Assembly (NCBI GenBank): GCA_947579605.1
Contig: OX388321.1
Location: 15,429,614 to 15,493,613 of the forward strand
DNA: 64,000 nucleotides
DNA from: Athripsodes cinereus
Lineage: Eukaryota; Arthropoda; Insecta; Trichoptera; Leptoceridae
Reading direction: 5' to 3'
Position numbers and translations under genes: made by a program. The notes beneath the pieces are model-generated. The model was not told the DNA's origin, searched no databases, and saw only the letters and a list, made by a program, of their open reading frames with translations. Of the stretch, positions 45,045 to 56,892 are shown in pieces (the stretch's first letter is position 1; each line of letters opens with the position of its first letter).

Positions 45045-45158
45045 AAGCGCTGAGACAAAGTTAAAACTGATTCGGTCAGCCTTGGTACGGGCTCATGCCC
45101 AGTAAGGTAGATTTGTATGACATGTTATGTTTTAAACACTGTCAAATAAATAAATAAA
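45045..45158 (+). mobile_element. LINE 3' end with AAAT tail
   Basis: 'ggtcagccttggtacgggctcatgcccagtaagg', then AAATAAATAAATAAAT. The body upstream is not recognisable. Confidence 0.4.
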
Positions 45159-45164
45159 TTTAGA

Positions 45165-45909
45165 TTATATATATAATGAGTTACAATCCATTGGATTGGT
45201 CTGCAACGAGTTTGGTTTTTCTTCTCCATTCGTCTCTATTCTCCGCCAGTCTTTTCAGCTCTACGTATGTGCCACAGTTCATATCACTCTTCAGTTGGTC
45301 CATATATGCGTCTCTTGGTCGGCCTCTGCCATTTGTCCCGTTGGTCTTGCCCTCCGCGATGGCTATGAGTAGTCCTGGGTGCCTGATGTTGTGGCCAATC
45401 CAGTTAGCTCGTTGTTGACTGATTCTCTTAAGGAGTTGCCTTTTTTCGCCTACCCTGGTTAATACTTCTTCATTTTCGACGTGCTCCGACCAATGGATCT
45501 TAAGCATGCGTCTGTAGCACCACATTTCAAAGGCCGCCAACCGTCCGCTTTCACTCTTGCTGATGGTCCATGTCTCACAACCATAGAGCAGAATGCTCCA
45601 TACAAAGGCTTTAGTAAGGTTCTTCCTTACGCTTAAATCAATATTTGGGGATTCCAATATCTTCGATTTTTTGTTAAAGGCAATCCTTGCCTGGTTTATT
45701 CTGCTTACGATTTCTGCTTTGGAGCGTCCATCCTGGTTTATTCTACTGCCCAGGTACACGAATTCACTTACTTGTTTGATGCTCACTCCATTTATGGCAA
45801 TGTTCGCAGTCGCTTCCTCTCTTCCAACGACCATACATTTTGTTTTTTCTTTATTTATTTTCATGTTGTACTTTTCATGTTTCTCTTGATACAATTTAGA
45901 TTGTATCAA
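45165..45909 (-). pseudogene. RTE-type LINE ORF2 C-terminal region (family A)
   Basis: An uninterrupted 242-codon minus frame contains MKINKEKTKCMVVGREE (end of the RT domain), EFVYLGSRINQDGRSKAEIV, SILLYGCETWTISKSESGRL, AAFEMWCYRRMLKIHWSEHV and GRPRDAYMDQLKSD. This is the RT thumb and C-terminus of RTE/BovB-like ORF2 ('YGCExWT...AFExWCxRRxL'). The catalytic YADD lies upstream and is absent, so the copy is 5'-truncated though its remaining frame is intact, implying youth. It ends ADQSNGL. Its 5' edge at 45909 coincides with a 36-bp palindrome. Confidence 0.85.
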
Positions 45910-45918
45910 GAGAAACCC
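45883..45918. repeat. 36-bp palindrome at the LINE 5' junction
   Basis: TTCTCTTGATACAAT and ATTGTATCAAGAGAA face each other across 4-6 bases exactly at the truncated 5' end of the LINE. LYQEK is read outward on both strands. Confidence 0.8.
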
Positions 45919-45919
45919 T

Positions 45920-46314
45920 GCTGGCCAGTTCCTAGCTCAATTAAGAGTGTATATTGTCGTGATTATAGTATTCTTTCTAAAGAAGTAACCGAGTCCTGAA
46001 TTTTTAATAAAAATTACTGAACAATTGCAAGGTTTTAGTAAGACGTGAATCTAATCACAAATGAACATAATTATTAAGACACAAGTAATATATTTCTATA
46101 CATCGCCTCTATCATCAATACTTGGATAATAATTATTTTTCCATTTATTTTATATATCGGCTTCACACAATACCTCAGAGACATCATCATATTGTTATTA
46201 TGTTTCTGTTATGGACTCATTATTTTACCAAAAAATTATTTACTTTGGGTATTATATTTCATATAAAGCTAGCATTAGTGAATTCAGAAATAAATTGAAA
46301 TACGTTAAAACATT
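45920..46314. other. AT-rich intergenic
   Basis: Nothing recognised beyond the palindrome flank. Confidence 0.4.
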
Positions 46315-46315
46315 T

Positions 46316-46570
46316 CTACAAATCTATACCATCACGGCATATCCCTAATGTGATGTAACTTGCGAACTAATTATATTTATATAATAAACAGGTTGATCTC
46401 TTGATATCATTAAAAAAGACATTCGGGATGGGTGGCATTCCTCATCGCTGAATTGAAGATGTTTAATGTCTTAAATTTAAGTTTAGACGGTTTAGGAATG
46501 CCTGCTTTTTACATGCCGTTCAAACCCATACTCAAAAAAACTAGGAGACTTATTCTGTTCGTTTAACATG
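46316..46570 (-). mobile_element. Family R repeat, near full length
   Basis: 'aaatctataccatcacggcatatccc', 'agacattcgggatgggtggcattcctcatcgctgaattgaagatg' (read in sequence), 'ggaatgcctgctttttacatgcc', 'aactaggagact'. Confidence 0.8.
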
Positions 46571-46965
46571 AAAAATCTGCATATTCTAGTTTTGGATCAG
46601 CGAGGAAAAATGTGAATATAAGGCTAGTTTTTATTCTACAAGGTACAAGCTGTAACTACTTAATTTTGAGTGTATATGTACTAACAACCCTTGCGATTTT
46701 TATGAAAAGGGTTGAAATCTATTGGCTTACGTTTCTTTCGAAAATATTTAAACAGGGGCACTGGGCTGGAATTGAAGAATTCGAATTTATTTAATTCGAC
46801 AAAAAACTTGATTTCTAAATTTAAAATGAAAATTCTTTCTTTAACTCAAAATATACCAACAAACATTTGTGCATCTGATCTGCATAGTCCTAATTCATTT
46901 TTTTTTATTCATTAAACACTTCTCATATTATATATTTGATAATAGCACGTTAGCTGATACAATTA
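46571..46965. other. AT-rich intergenic
   Basis: Two overlapping frames of 60-67 codons have no domain. Confidence 0.4.
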
Positions 46966-46967
46966 AC

Positions 46968-47025
46968 TATGTGTTGCTGTTTTTGCAATATTGGTACAAT
47001 GCACCTGTATCGGGGCTAACAATAA
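46968..47025. repeat. Dispersed motif shared with 6268-6330
   Basis: See 6268: 'aatgcacctgtatcggggc'. Confidence 0.5.
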
Positions 47026-48444
47026 AACACTACAAAAGTTTAAAATAAATAGAACACACAGAAATCTTAAGACAAGAAGACTCACAACTCAAACAAAGAA
47101 TAACTCTACCTATATGTATGTTACATTATATAATACCTACTTAACGATGTTTGTAAACTTTGCTGATTTTCTTATTTTTTTTTTATTTAGCTGCATATTA
47201 TCATTATTTTTAAACGGTTTGTAAAAGAAAATAAAATTAAATTTAAAAAAAATCTAACTTTTGTGTCTTGTCCTGTAGACCGTTCACATTTTTTCCATAC
47301 TCATCTTTGTATGAAATGAGTTTTTGTGTAAATATTATACTTGTATTATGTTTTATTACTATACTATGTCTGCTACATATTATTATTATGTACATCCATT
47401 TTGTATCTATTTGTATAAGTTTGTGTGTGTGTGTGTGTATATTATACAAAATAATATTGTCATGGGACTCTCAATAGCGAAATAAGATCAGTGATATTAA
47501 TTCGATATCCCAATTCTATACTATTGTAAATAAATTTCGAAAATAATAATATTCCAAAAATGTTCTTCTTGTTTATCTATCTAACCTATCTAAACTAACC
47601 TAAAATCTAAAAGACATAATATTAGTAATCAGGTGACCACGTTGTTCTAAAAAATGTCAACTGACCTAGCAAGCCATTCATTGGAAAACTGTGGAGAGGT
47701 GTTTAAATAGTTCGGCCGAAATTTTGAAAACATATTTTATTTAATTTCATTACACATTATTTTTAAAATCGAATGATTCATTGGTTTGCACTGTTTTGCT
47801 AATTGGAACAGGATTTAGAAACACTCGCAATACTTAGCGAGAAGATTCATATATGGAAGAAAATACAATTGGTTTTTCTATTACTTTATATTTAACAATA
47901 ACTTTGTAAGTCAAAACCAGGTCACTATATAATTAAATATACCTAATATTGTAAAAAAAACTTAAACCAACTGTATTCCCTTCCATATATAAATATGGAG
48001 TTTTACAAAATAAACGTCAACTTAATCAATGAGATGATTAAAAAAATATTTTTAACCAAGAATTACGGTGACACAGTTTAGAACCGAGTCACCGTAAGTA
48101 TCAATCTGAAATATTGCCGACGTCACAAAATATATCATTATTTACCTTGCCATATACCATATTAAAATATTATTACAATATTATATCTTTATTTATTTTT
48201 TTCGGTTATTTTGTCTTAGAAATTGTAGGCAATAAAACAATGATAAAATTTCATACATACTTTCTAATGAGATTTTTTAAGGTTCGAGCAATATCTGTGT
48301 CGATGATGATGATGATGATGGATAATTTGATTTTGTCACCGTTTTACAGTTATAAGACCATCTTAAGAGCATCGGCAAACAGTGGAATTATTGATTTACT
48401 TCTGAGCGAGGTAACTGGCTGATGCTTGATTAATAAATTTTATA
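47026..48444. other. AT-rich intergenic with (GT)n and (GAT)n
   Basis: (GT)n at 47421-47438 and (GAT)n at 48302-48321. The 102-codon plus frame (48114-48422) is hydrophobic, Met-rich over the GAT run and unrecognised. Confidence 0.4.
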
Positions 48445-48445
48445 G

Positions 48446-48778
48446 ACCACTAGTTGACCCGGTAAACGTTGTTTTGCCATATGCATTATTTCTAGATTAC
48501 TAATATTGCTATTAAAAAATAAGGGTTGATGGTAAAAGGGTGAAAAATTAGGTCTGAATGTATTTTTTAGCGCCTCACCTTAAAAAAATAAAAAATAAAT
48601 TGTTCAAAATAAAATTCGGGTTGGACCACCCTTAACTTTTAGGGGTATGAAAAATAGATTTTGGCTGATTCTCAGATCTACCCGGTAAGCACACAAAATT
48701 TCATCCAAATCGGTCCAGTGGTTTCGGAGGAGTATGATAACAAACACCGTGACACGAGAATTTCATATATTAGATTGT
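48446..48778 (+). mobile_element. Dispersed retroelement 3' region
   Basis: It starts 'accactagttgacccggtaa', contains 'aacttttaggggtatgaaaaatag', 'gattctcagatctacccgg', 'acaaaatttcat', 'atcggtccagtggtttcggaggag' and 'caaacaccgtgacacgagaa', and ends 'atatattagat'. This 3' region is widespread in insect genomes and is usually assigned to RTE-type LINEs and their short derivatives. Non-coding here. Confidence 0.65.
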
Positions 48779-51035
48779 TTTATTTTAAAAAGTCTCGTAA
48801 TCATAAATGAGTGAATGAGCTTTGAAGGCAGAGTAAAATAAAATAGATAATTCTCTCGAGTAAAGTACATAGAAAGATGGACAGTTTATTACATGTAAAA
48901 GAAACATCGACAAAACTAAAGCAAGATGGTCTGATGGCATATAAGGGGTCGATAGTCAAAAATCCACTGAAAGAAATCTATTCAAGATAGGGAGATGTAG
49001 TTGGGTCTAAGAAGGAGACTTTACCACAAGACGCGATAAGATGATGAGGGTAACCAATTTAAACATGTATTCTACTTAATAGTCAATCAAGTGAACCAAA
49101 ATATAGAACTGGATAGAACAAATAGGTATTTATCCACAAATTTTATTTGTGATGTTCATATGGCCGCAAGAATAAAATTGAAGAAGTGTGACGATTGTGA
49201 GGTTTTTTAGAAAGCTAGGGGAGGTTTTTGTCAAACGATAAAATTGATCATGACTAACTTGTCATATTGCAGAATATTGGTTGTGAAATACCTTAGGGAT
49301 AATCAAACAGAACTGCTTCAGAGAAAAAATAAATAAAAAAGAACATAAATCATAATTCTGTTTGTTGAATCTAAGCTAGAATCAAAACTGTTTATTTTGC
49401 ATGCAAAGTGATTTCAATATTTATTTTTGAGATTATTGAATGTTTGATTCAGAAGATATGATTTATTTTTTAAAATGAGAAAGCAATTTTAAAATTCAAA
49501 GAGAAGATATTAGTGCAAATAAAAACTGACAAACAAACTGATGCTGAATAAATGCATACATAAAACAAAAGAGAATAAAAAAAATTCAAGTAGAATATGA
49601 CGGAATTTTATTTGAAGTTGAGAGTATTTATGTATTTGTTTTAATATTTATGCTTGTGTTGTTTATTATAAATTCTAACGGTAAATAGAAGGAACGTATT
49701 TTAATATTATCCTCATCAAATAAAAATTTAAAACTTTTAATATTTATGGCAGTTTTTTAAAACCAACAAAGTAACTGAGCTTTGAATGGGATTTTCATTG
49801 AAGTTGCTCTAATCCTAAGCGTGTATTATAATATTATGTACGTTTTAAATAACTTTAAACAGATAGAAATCCAAAGTTTATATTATAAATAATATAGAAA
49901 AAAAATATAGCCCACAACATCGTTATTTCAGTATGACGGTTTAGAATAAGTTGACAAATACGATACCGGATAAAATATTTAAAGTTGTAATTTTTTTGAT
50001 AACTTTACGAGTACCTCAAATGAAAAGTTTTAAAATAAAGATTTCGTATTTATTCAGGGTGGCATAGACCCATCATGTCAAGTCCAAAAGCTCCATGGAG
50101 ATCATTGATCTTCGATCAATAATACTTATTAACATAACTTAGTAAATACAATCCTTTTTGATTTTACAAGTAAGCTACTAAATTCAATGATACTGAAACT
50201 TTAAAATTATTAAAAATCACTCGTTCATTGTTTTACTGCTCATTTAATTCTCAAGAAGCCGAATAACAACACATATAATATTTAAAATACAATAATATTT
50301 GCAAGAATATACAATATATTTTATACAAGTTTGAGCAGATGTCAAAACAGGAAGTGTGATGGTATTTCCGCAGTAATTTTTATAGGAAAAATACTAGCAT
50401 AGAATCTAATTTCCCTTGAGGTATAAGACGCAAGCGGTAGATACAAAGATCTAGATGATCTACCTATACTACGATATATTATATCTTGTACGTGTTCAGT
50501 ATGGTGTGTGTGTATGTATTTATACAGAAGGTATTAACTCAAGAAGCTTGTTATTGAAGATACCTTGATAACCGTAGCCTTCTCTATAAAGCCTCTACTA
50601 TTCTATATCGATCTACGACCCGAAATTGAGAACTTTACTAGGTATGGCCAGAGGCAAAACTCATCCCGTGAGACTTATCATGTAATTGCCCAAATTCCTC
50701 TTCTGCATTATATATGTAGGTATATGAATTATTATTATTCCAACAAGTATGTCCTTAGATAACCAATAATATTATTAAACTGTGACAGGTAACAGAAAGA
50801 AATGATTATTGCTAATCTATTCGTTTTGATTATCAGTATTAATAGTATTGGGTATTTTCTCTTGGGTAACAGATAAATAGTTAGATCTTATTATCCCTCT
50901 TTCACAATATTATCATAATTATATAGGTACCTATATTATACTCCCCTCGTATTTCTGTTACTATAATATGTACTTTATACTTCGATAAATATTATTCAAG
51001 TAAAAAAAATAAAAAAAATTGTTGATGTTATTTTA
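48779..51035. other. AT-rich intergenic
   Basis: More than 2 kb without a recognised gene, RNA or repeat. Confidence 0.4.
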
Positions 51036-51039
51036 TTTA

Positions 51040-51225
51040 GATAGAGGGAAGACGGGGAGTTGGCAGAAAGCAGATGTCCTGGCTGCGCAACATTAGGGAG
51101 TGGACCGGAATCCGGACAGTGGATGACCTGTTCAGAGCAGCACAGGACAGGGAGGTTTTCGCCGGAGTGATCGCCAACGTCGGGGGGACCTGACATGGCA
51201 CAGAAAGAAGAAGAATTATGACATA
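51040..51225 (+). pseudogene. LINE ORF2 C-terminus, family C
   Basis: The frame reads EGRRGVGRKQMSWLRNIREW, then TGIRTVDDLFRAAQDREVFA and GVIANVGGT with a stop, followed by 'tggcacagaaagaagaagaa'. This is the classic end of an RTE/R2-like ORF2. The surviving frame is intact but strongly 5'-truncated. Confidence 0.75.
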
Positions 51226-52050
51226 AAATATTCAAATATTATATGAATCATATAATTTAGGCAAAAAAACTTAATATTTACTTATTTATTTATTGATACC
51301 TACATAAAACGGCATAAGAGCCTATTGTAAATCAATAACTTTACAGAAAATTTGCAAAATAACACTAAAATATTTCATTTATAAAATATTATAAATAATA
51401 TTATAAATATAAATACTTCGATAAAATATAATCATTTATAAAAACAATATTAAAAATACACACAGACATAAGAAACCAAAGAATACAATATAACATTATT
51501 TTTTTGCAATATAGGATATTTCAATAAAATGAACCAACTTACATAATATGTATATTAACGGCGAACGAATAAATATGTTTACTTTACATTTATAAAGAAA
51601 TTATTATTGTTGTAAACAAATGAATATTTATCCCAATAAACATGTTTGAATTTTAATTTATTTTTTTTCAAATATAAAACAACACTGTTTTACGCTGCAA
51701 TCTTTGCCACAATCACGTCTAACATTTTCACCAACAAATTGGCATCATCAGGGTTGATTATAAAACTCTATACATATTTTAAATACTATGTAAAATGATG
51801 TTTCACAATACTGACTTTAAATTCAATATTTCGATTTAGTAGCTCCTTTGCGATTACTTAAATAAATGGTCTTTGACGTTTTGTATATTGAAAAGTAAAA
51901 TATTCTGAATAGTAACCAATACTTTAATGAACCAAGGACAACGAGCTTAAAACGAAGACTTCATATCGAATTACCAACTTTAATATTTCGGTAAACATCC
52001 ATTTATTTTGACGTATAAACGTAGTAAGTAAATTACTTTGATCATTTGTT
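51226..52050. other. AT-rich intergenic
   Basis: Nothing recognised. Confidence 0.4.
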
Positions 52051-52054
52051 TTGA

Positions 52055-52270
52055 TATTCATTATTCTCATCATCATTCGTCCTTCAACGCTCCTCCTGGA
52101 AGAACAGGTCAGAAACCAGCCTCCTCCATTCACAGCGTTCAACAATTGACTCACCTCTTTGCATGACATTCCGTCTAAGTCTAGGCCATTGGAACCATTG
52201 TGGGCGACAGAACGGTAATCTTTCTGACAAATGTCGCGAGGCATTCTCAAAAAAATGGCCCAACCAGGAT
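52055..52270 (-). mobile_element. LINE 3' region, family E (longest copy)
   Basis: 'atcatcattcgtccttcaacgctcctcctgg', 'agaaccagcctcctccattcacagcg' match 9250-9345. The minus strand further reads NGSNGLDLDGMSCKEVSQLL upstream. The tail is (GAT)-like. Confidence 0.5.
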
Positions 52271-52299
52271 GATTCATTATCTCTCCTGTATTACAGATA

Positions 52300-52734
52300 C
52301 TACAGAAGTAAAAATAAAAAATAAAAATGAAAGGAATATCTCGTAATATTGCACGATTTCCTGTCTTTTTCATGACATCTGATTACATATACAGAAGAGT
52401 AAGAAATGGATTCTATAATATTTCTAGGACTCCATGGGCAGTGTTTTTTTTTATAACTAAATACAAGGTTTAAAAAGGAATTTTTTTTAAAATCCATCAA
52501 CACTGTAAACGCAGAAAATATAAGAGTTCTTTCTTTATTGAGACTTCTCGGAAATCTCAAAATAATGTATTCATTAAATGAACGACATGAAGTGTCATCA
52601 TTGAAATGAATAGCGTTATGAAACACTGTGTCAATCTTCAAAAATGAGTTATTGTATTTAATCAAATCACAAAACGGTACATTTGAAACTCGAACATTTG
52701 GTGCGGTAGGTACTCTTTGATACCTAGAACTCAC
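52300..52734 (-). CDS. 144-codon ORF of unknown origin
   Basis: The frame begins MSSRYQRVPTAPNVRVSNV and is protein-like for its first ~90 codons (includes IHFNDDTSCRSFNEYIILRF), then becomes low-complexity. The pattern is loosely that of a LINE ORF2 C-terminus ('R.S..N..YNNSFL...FHNAIHF'), but this is not firm. No start context or splice signals. Confidence 0.25.
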   Translation of the reverse strand: MSSRYQRVPTAPNVRVSNVPFCDLIKYNNSFLKIDTVFHNAIHFNDDTSCRSFNEYIILRFPRSLNKERTLIFSAFTVLMDFKKNSFLNLVFSYKKKHCPWSPRNIIESISYSSVYVIRCHEKDRKSCNITRYSFHFYFLFLLL

Positions 52735-53105
52735 AACGTAATATTATTTTAGTGTAAACTCAAAACAATACATCGATTATCTCTGTTTGAATTTGATGTT
52801 GCTTGCAAACATGAAGCATCCTAAATATAATGGGCCTCGTCAAGTTTTTGAATATTTTATAAAAGAGAAATATTCGAAAAACATCATCTTTTACTAAACA
52901 TACTTTAACATGTTCAGTTCGTCGGTCTGAAATGCCGTTTCATCGATCGTAATAAGTTAGATATAAGAAATTAAGCAATTTTAATGTTTAATAGCATTTC
53001 CTCGATCATAGACATATTCCAAATAACGTAGGTATACTGAAGGAAGTTGGAAATACTAGTGAATGTGTATTTTATTTTTTCGGTGGTAACCTTATGAATG
53101 TTCAT
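52735..53105. other. AT-rich intergenic
   Basis: Nothing recognised. Confidence 0.4.
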
Positions 53106-53107
53106 TT

Positions 53108-53286
53108 TTATTAATATTAAAATGATTCTAGAGTTAAACACTGTTACTCGTCAGTGCCGTCAACTTAGAAACTCTAAGTTTCTAAGTTGACGGCACTGAC
53201 GATGGACTAAGTCCGAAAGGCCTCTGCCAAAATAAAAATTTATACAAGTGAAAGTAACAGTGTTTAACTCTATCATTTTAATACTA
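53108..53286. repeat. Penelope-type inverted end with hammerhead
   Basis: The outer arms ATTAAAATGAT..AGTTAAACACTGTTACT / AGTAACAGTGTTTAACT..ATCATTTTAAT and the inner arms CGTCAGTGCCGTCAACTTAG / CTAAGTTGACGGCACTGACG are inverted. The right side carries ~53 extra bases (53202-53254) that are deleted from the left arm. Confidence 0.8.
53192..53228 (+). ncRNA. Hammerhead ribozyme motif
   Basis: GGCA (53192-53195); CTGACGA core (53196-53202); stem II GGAC-TAA-GTCC (with the core-adjacent T) at 53203-53214; GAAA (53215-53218); self-complementary AGGCCT (53218-53223); C at the cleavage position (53224); TGCC (53225-53228), which pairs perfectly with GGCA. All invariant core bases are present. Confidence 0.8.
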
Positions 53287-53304
53287 GTGAATGTCTGTTT
53301 TCTC

Positions 53305-53370
53305 TGAGATTGCATTGACAGAAAGATGTTATGGTCCCAGTAGAATGTGGCGTCTTTTCAATAATATAAG
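53305..53370 (+). mobile_element. LINE 3' end, family G
   Basis: 'gattgcattgacagaaagatgttatggtcccagtagaatgtggcg' parallels 23070-23115 at roughly four bases in five. Confidence 0.5.
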
Positions 53371-55486
53371 AAATAATTACATAAAAAAATTATACACCCT
53401 GATATTTTCCATGCTTTCAAACCATTTTAGGTATGTCGTACTTTTATTTAACAGAGTAGATACAAAACCACACACTTTCATGACAGAACCTTTGAAGTCG
53501 CAAGTCATTTGTAGTAAAATATGCTATCTGCCGATTTGTGGCGCCAGAGAGTCGACACTTGTTTTAGAAAAAAAATGAAAACTAACCATTTCACTGGCAC
53601 TTTTTAGATGGTTGATGTTTGGGTAAGAAAGTGGTTTGTCACATTGTTGCATAGTACAATTCAAAGAGGTAAAATACCAGGCAGTCTTTATTGTGTCTTC
53701 AACTAAAGACATTTACATACATAACGACATTTAATCTATGTATGTATATCTATTCACTATCATAACATTGTTATATAACTTAGACAGATTAAAGAGACAA
53801 GACAAGAGTAGTGTATGTAACTACATATAATACTTACCCAACGTATCTACATACATACCTACTGTGCAATGTGGCATATTAGCGTAAGGGTCCCTATTCT
53901 CAATAGTTTTACCCTCTTGAGAAAGTGTATCCCCTTATCCTGATCCTTAGTAACCTCCTTTAAGCGTGTATACTCCTTAATATATCTACAACGCAATATC
54001 ATACAGAATCAATTGGATAGAAGTCTTTTCTATCATTTGACCGAAAAAGGATTTTCTACCAATTTCGATATCAATTTTTTGCAAACATATCTTAGTTACG
54101 AATTAATTTTGTTATGGAAAGTAATAGATTCGATAGGTACATAGTAAAAAAGATTATTAATATTTAGAATGATCATGAATATTTAGAAAAAAAAATCATT
54201 ACCAATATGATTTTATCGTACGTGTAATTAAGATTATGACAGGGATCCTGTCATTCATAAACGACTGTTAAATAGTGGTAATGGTAATTATTGACACCTA
54301 TAGCTTTTTACTCCAAAAACTCCTCATGTCTAAAAATCACCACAACAGTAACGCCAAATCGATAAAAATGGCTTTTTTTATTTTTACAATATTAAAGAAT
54401 CAAATAGTCATAACATAACATGTTAACAATTATTACACTCAACATGTGGACCAGTAAAGATTCCACTCTTACCAGAAATGTCTTAGTCTTGAGAAAAAAA
54501 GCAAAAGTTAAAATTTTCTGAAAAAGTTAAAGTAAATTTAAAAACAATAATAATACAATATTTAAAAATAATACAGAAATATAAAAGTAAAAAATCCCAA
54601 AATACTAGAAATCAGTTTAGCTTATAAGATAGTTTGGTGATATGAAAAGAATTGTTTGTGTTTGCTCACAGAGGATTTAGGATATAAAAGCCTGAAGAAT
54701 TGTAGGGGTGAATGATAAATAATTTTAAGGAGTCACGGATGTAAAGAGTCCGGACCCACAACGTCAAATTTTAAAATATGTATTAATTCAATGGGGAAAT
54801 ATTATTCAATATTTCCTCATGGAATGTGATTGTAGTAGTAGTAGTAGTAGTAGAAAACTATAAAAGAAACTGAAGTTCAAAATTGAAGATAATTATTCTA
54901 TCTTTGTTAAACAGATATTACGGTTAAACTGAACGATACATCAAAATACTTAAGAAATATTTTTTTTAGTCGAATCATCTGATACCCAAACCGAAATCCC
55001 GAACGGTCACTATAGTCTACCTTATTTCCTACACTGTTTTAGTAGGATATATTATGTACATTCTTCCTTATACCTAATACTTGTATTAAATTAATATAAC
55101 GTCGATTCAGCGGCACCATCCTTGACTTAAGGGATTTAAAGAGCGCGTAATGGGAATAATATTATGTGTAGGAAAATCAAACCAAAGACAATAAATAATT
55201 ACTACGTAACTAAATTATATGACAATGTTTTAGACCTACGTTTAAAGGAATAAAAATATAATCTTATCGGCAACTCACTTATTAAAATGAAGGTAAGTTT
55301 GAGTTTGAATTGTAGCAATTATGACTAAGTATTTGTTAAAATTTTACCAAAAATTATATATGGAAATATCGTACTACGAATACATGTATCTGAAGTCTAA
55401 ACCCTTGTCTCTTATATCTCACTTCAATTATTCATAAGGTTTGTATTATTTTTCCTATTTTCCATATCTATTTTTTTGATTAATCT
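53371..55486. other. AT-rich intergenic; (GTA)n at 54832-54852
   Basis: No gene recognised. A possible micro-exon at 55287 is listed separately. Confidence 0.4.
55251..55298 (+). promoter_or_regulatory. Possible TATA box plus ATGAAG|GTAAGT first exon
   Basis: 'taaaaatataa' (55251) is followed about 22 bp later by 'actcactt' and then ATGAAG (55287-55292) directly before GTAAGT. Insect cuticle-protein genes often have a first coding exon this short. No second exon was found, so this may be chance. Confidence 0.12.
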
Positions 55487-55487
55487 G

Positions 55488-55645
55488 TTATTATAGACAT
55501 TTTATTTATAAATACAACCATATGCACCTTTCACAGTGAGCCAAAAGCTTATGTCGTGAAAAGGGAGTTTATCGGCACCTGGAATCGAACCTCGCACCTC
55601 ATGTGTATGAGGCCGAGACTCTACTCCCAGGCTACCGACGAACTC
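55488..55645 (-). mobile_element. tRNA-derived SINE, inverted copy
   Basis: 'gcacctttcacagtgagcc', 'aaagcttatgtcgtgaaaag', 'atcgaacct' (B box complement) and 'gtatgaggccgagactctac' match 1215-1392 reversed. The tail is shortened. Confidence 0.85.
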
Positions 55646-55700
55646 ATTTGCGTTCTTTGCATAGGCCCTCCAAATATTGAAACTCTATATAATGTTAGCT

Positions 55701-55913
55701 GCAGGGCTACTCTTGACAAAACTAAACACGATCTTAATCTAGTCTTGATCTTGATCATACGACGCACGAAGTGACTATTGGCCAAAAATACACGCAAAGC
55801 CATCGCGCGTTAGCGGTAGCGCGGTGTTTTTGACCATAGTCCCTTCGTGCGTCGTATGATCAAGATCAAGACTAGATTAAGATCGTGTTTAGTTTTGTCG
55901 AGAGTAACCCTGC
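55701..55913. mobile_element. 213-bp MITE with ~75-bp near-perfect arms
   Basis: Ends GCAGGGCTACTCTTGACAAA / TTTGTCGAGAGTAACCCTGC, with arms complementary through 'gatcttaatctagtcttgat' and 'catacgacgcacgaag'. The GC-rich centre holds its own inverted words (gcgcgttagcggtagcgc). Possible TGTTA flanks. A decayed relative is at 44766. Confidence 0.85.
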
Positions 55914-56488
55914 TGTTACTAATAAATTTGGTATTATTTTTGTACTGTTATTAAGTAATGTACAGTGAATAAATCGCACAATATTATAGTTTGAAACTTT
56001 GTTATTTTACGGGGATTTGAATTACAGCTTAACATTATACTCTTCTTAATTGTAAATTTCTATTTATACAAGGATTTGTTCTCATTTAAATGGAGTAAAT
56101 ACACTCATCACTAATTTGAATTTAATGAAATAAAATAAGTTGGTACTTAATACCTACCTTTTAATTCAGTAAATCAAATCATAAACACGAGTAGTCGTGA
56201 AAGCTAACGAACTGCAATAAGAAAACTCTCTGCAATAGAATTATGTTGACACAACATTTCAGAAGTTTGTGTATGATAGGTGCTTTCCATTCAGTGCGAT
56301 ATACGTCGGAAATATGTTGGAGATTTAAGCAAAATTAATCAACATCAACAACGGGATATCTTTGCAAAAATGAATATCTTAATGATGGATTAAGATATTC
56401 ATTCTTCAATATAAGGTCAAGGCGTTCTCATATCTTTTTGACAATACTCATAATTTAAAAAGTGACCTTTACCAATCTTTTAAAAATA
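55914..56488. other. AT-rich intergenic
   Basis: A perfect 15-bp-arm hairpin AATGAATATCTTAAT/ATTAAGATATTCATT lies at 56369-56403. Nothing else was seen. Confidence 0.4.
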
Positions 56489-56489
56489 T

Positions 56490-56700
56490 ACATCCTCTCC
56501 TGGATGACAGCTTCCTCCACTTCCTTTCACGCCATTCGATCCTGCGCCTTCTGCATCCAGTTGACCCAAACACGTCGAGGATATCGTCTCTCTACCTCAC
56601 TGGGGGTCTTTTGATACTCGAGGTTGCTGCTCATGGTTTCCGATATGTAAGAGACTTTAGCCATTTGTCATCTGGGCTTCGCCCATGGCCGTTGTGTCCC
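56490..56700 (-). pseudogene. LINE ORF2 C-terminal fragment
   Basis: The minus strand reads VERRYPRRVWVNWMQKAQDR and then K(E)VEEAVIQE, the 'GRP..RW...AQDR..W' type of LINE C-terminus. Frames are broken. Confidence 0.5.
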
Positions 56701-56841
56701 GCCCATTCTCTAGCACGTACATTAATTTCATAAAAATATAAGAGGCATTCTTTCTCAATAACCAATCATGCCGTTTTTGCAACGTATCTATCGTCATTTT
56801 TCTTCGTGTAAGTGGATTTTTTTTTAAATAAAACTAACCAA

Positions 56842-56892
56842 CCATACCATCACGGCACGATATCTCACAAGTAGGTACTTAATAGGTAACAA
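56842..56892 (-). mobile_element. Family R repeat, 3' end only
   Basis: 'accataccatcacggcacgatatctcacaagtag' on the plus strand. Confidence 0.6.

Noticed and set aside
45593..45889. 98-codon plus-strand ORF
   Set aside because: Shadow of the minus-strand RTE-type ORF2.
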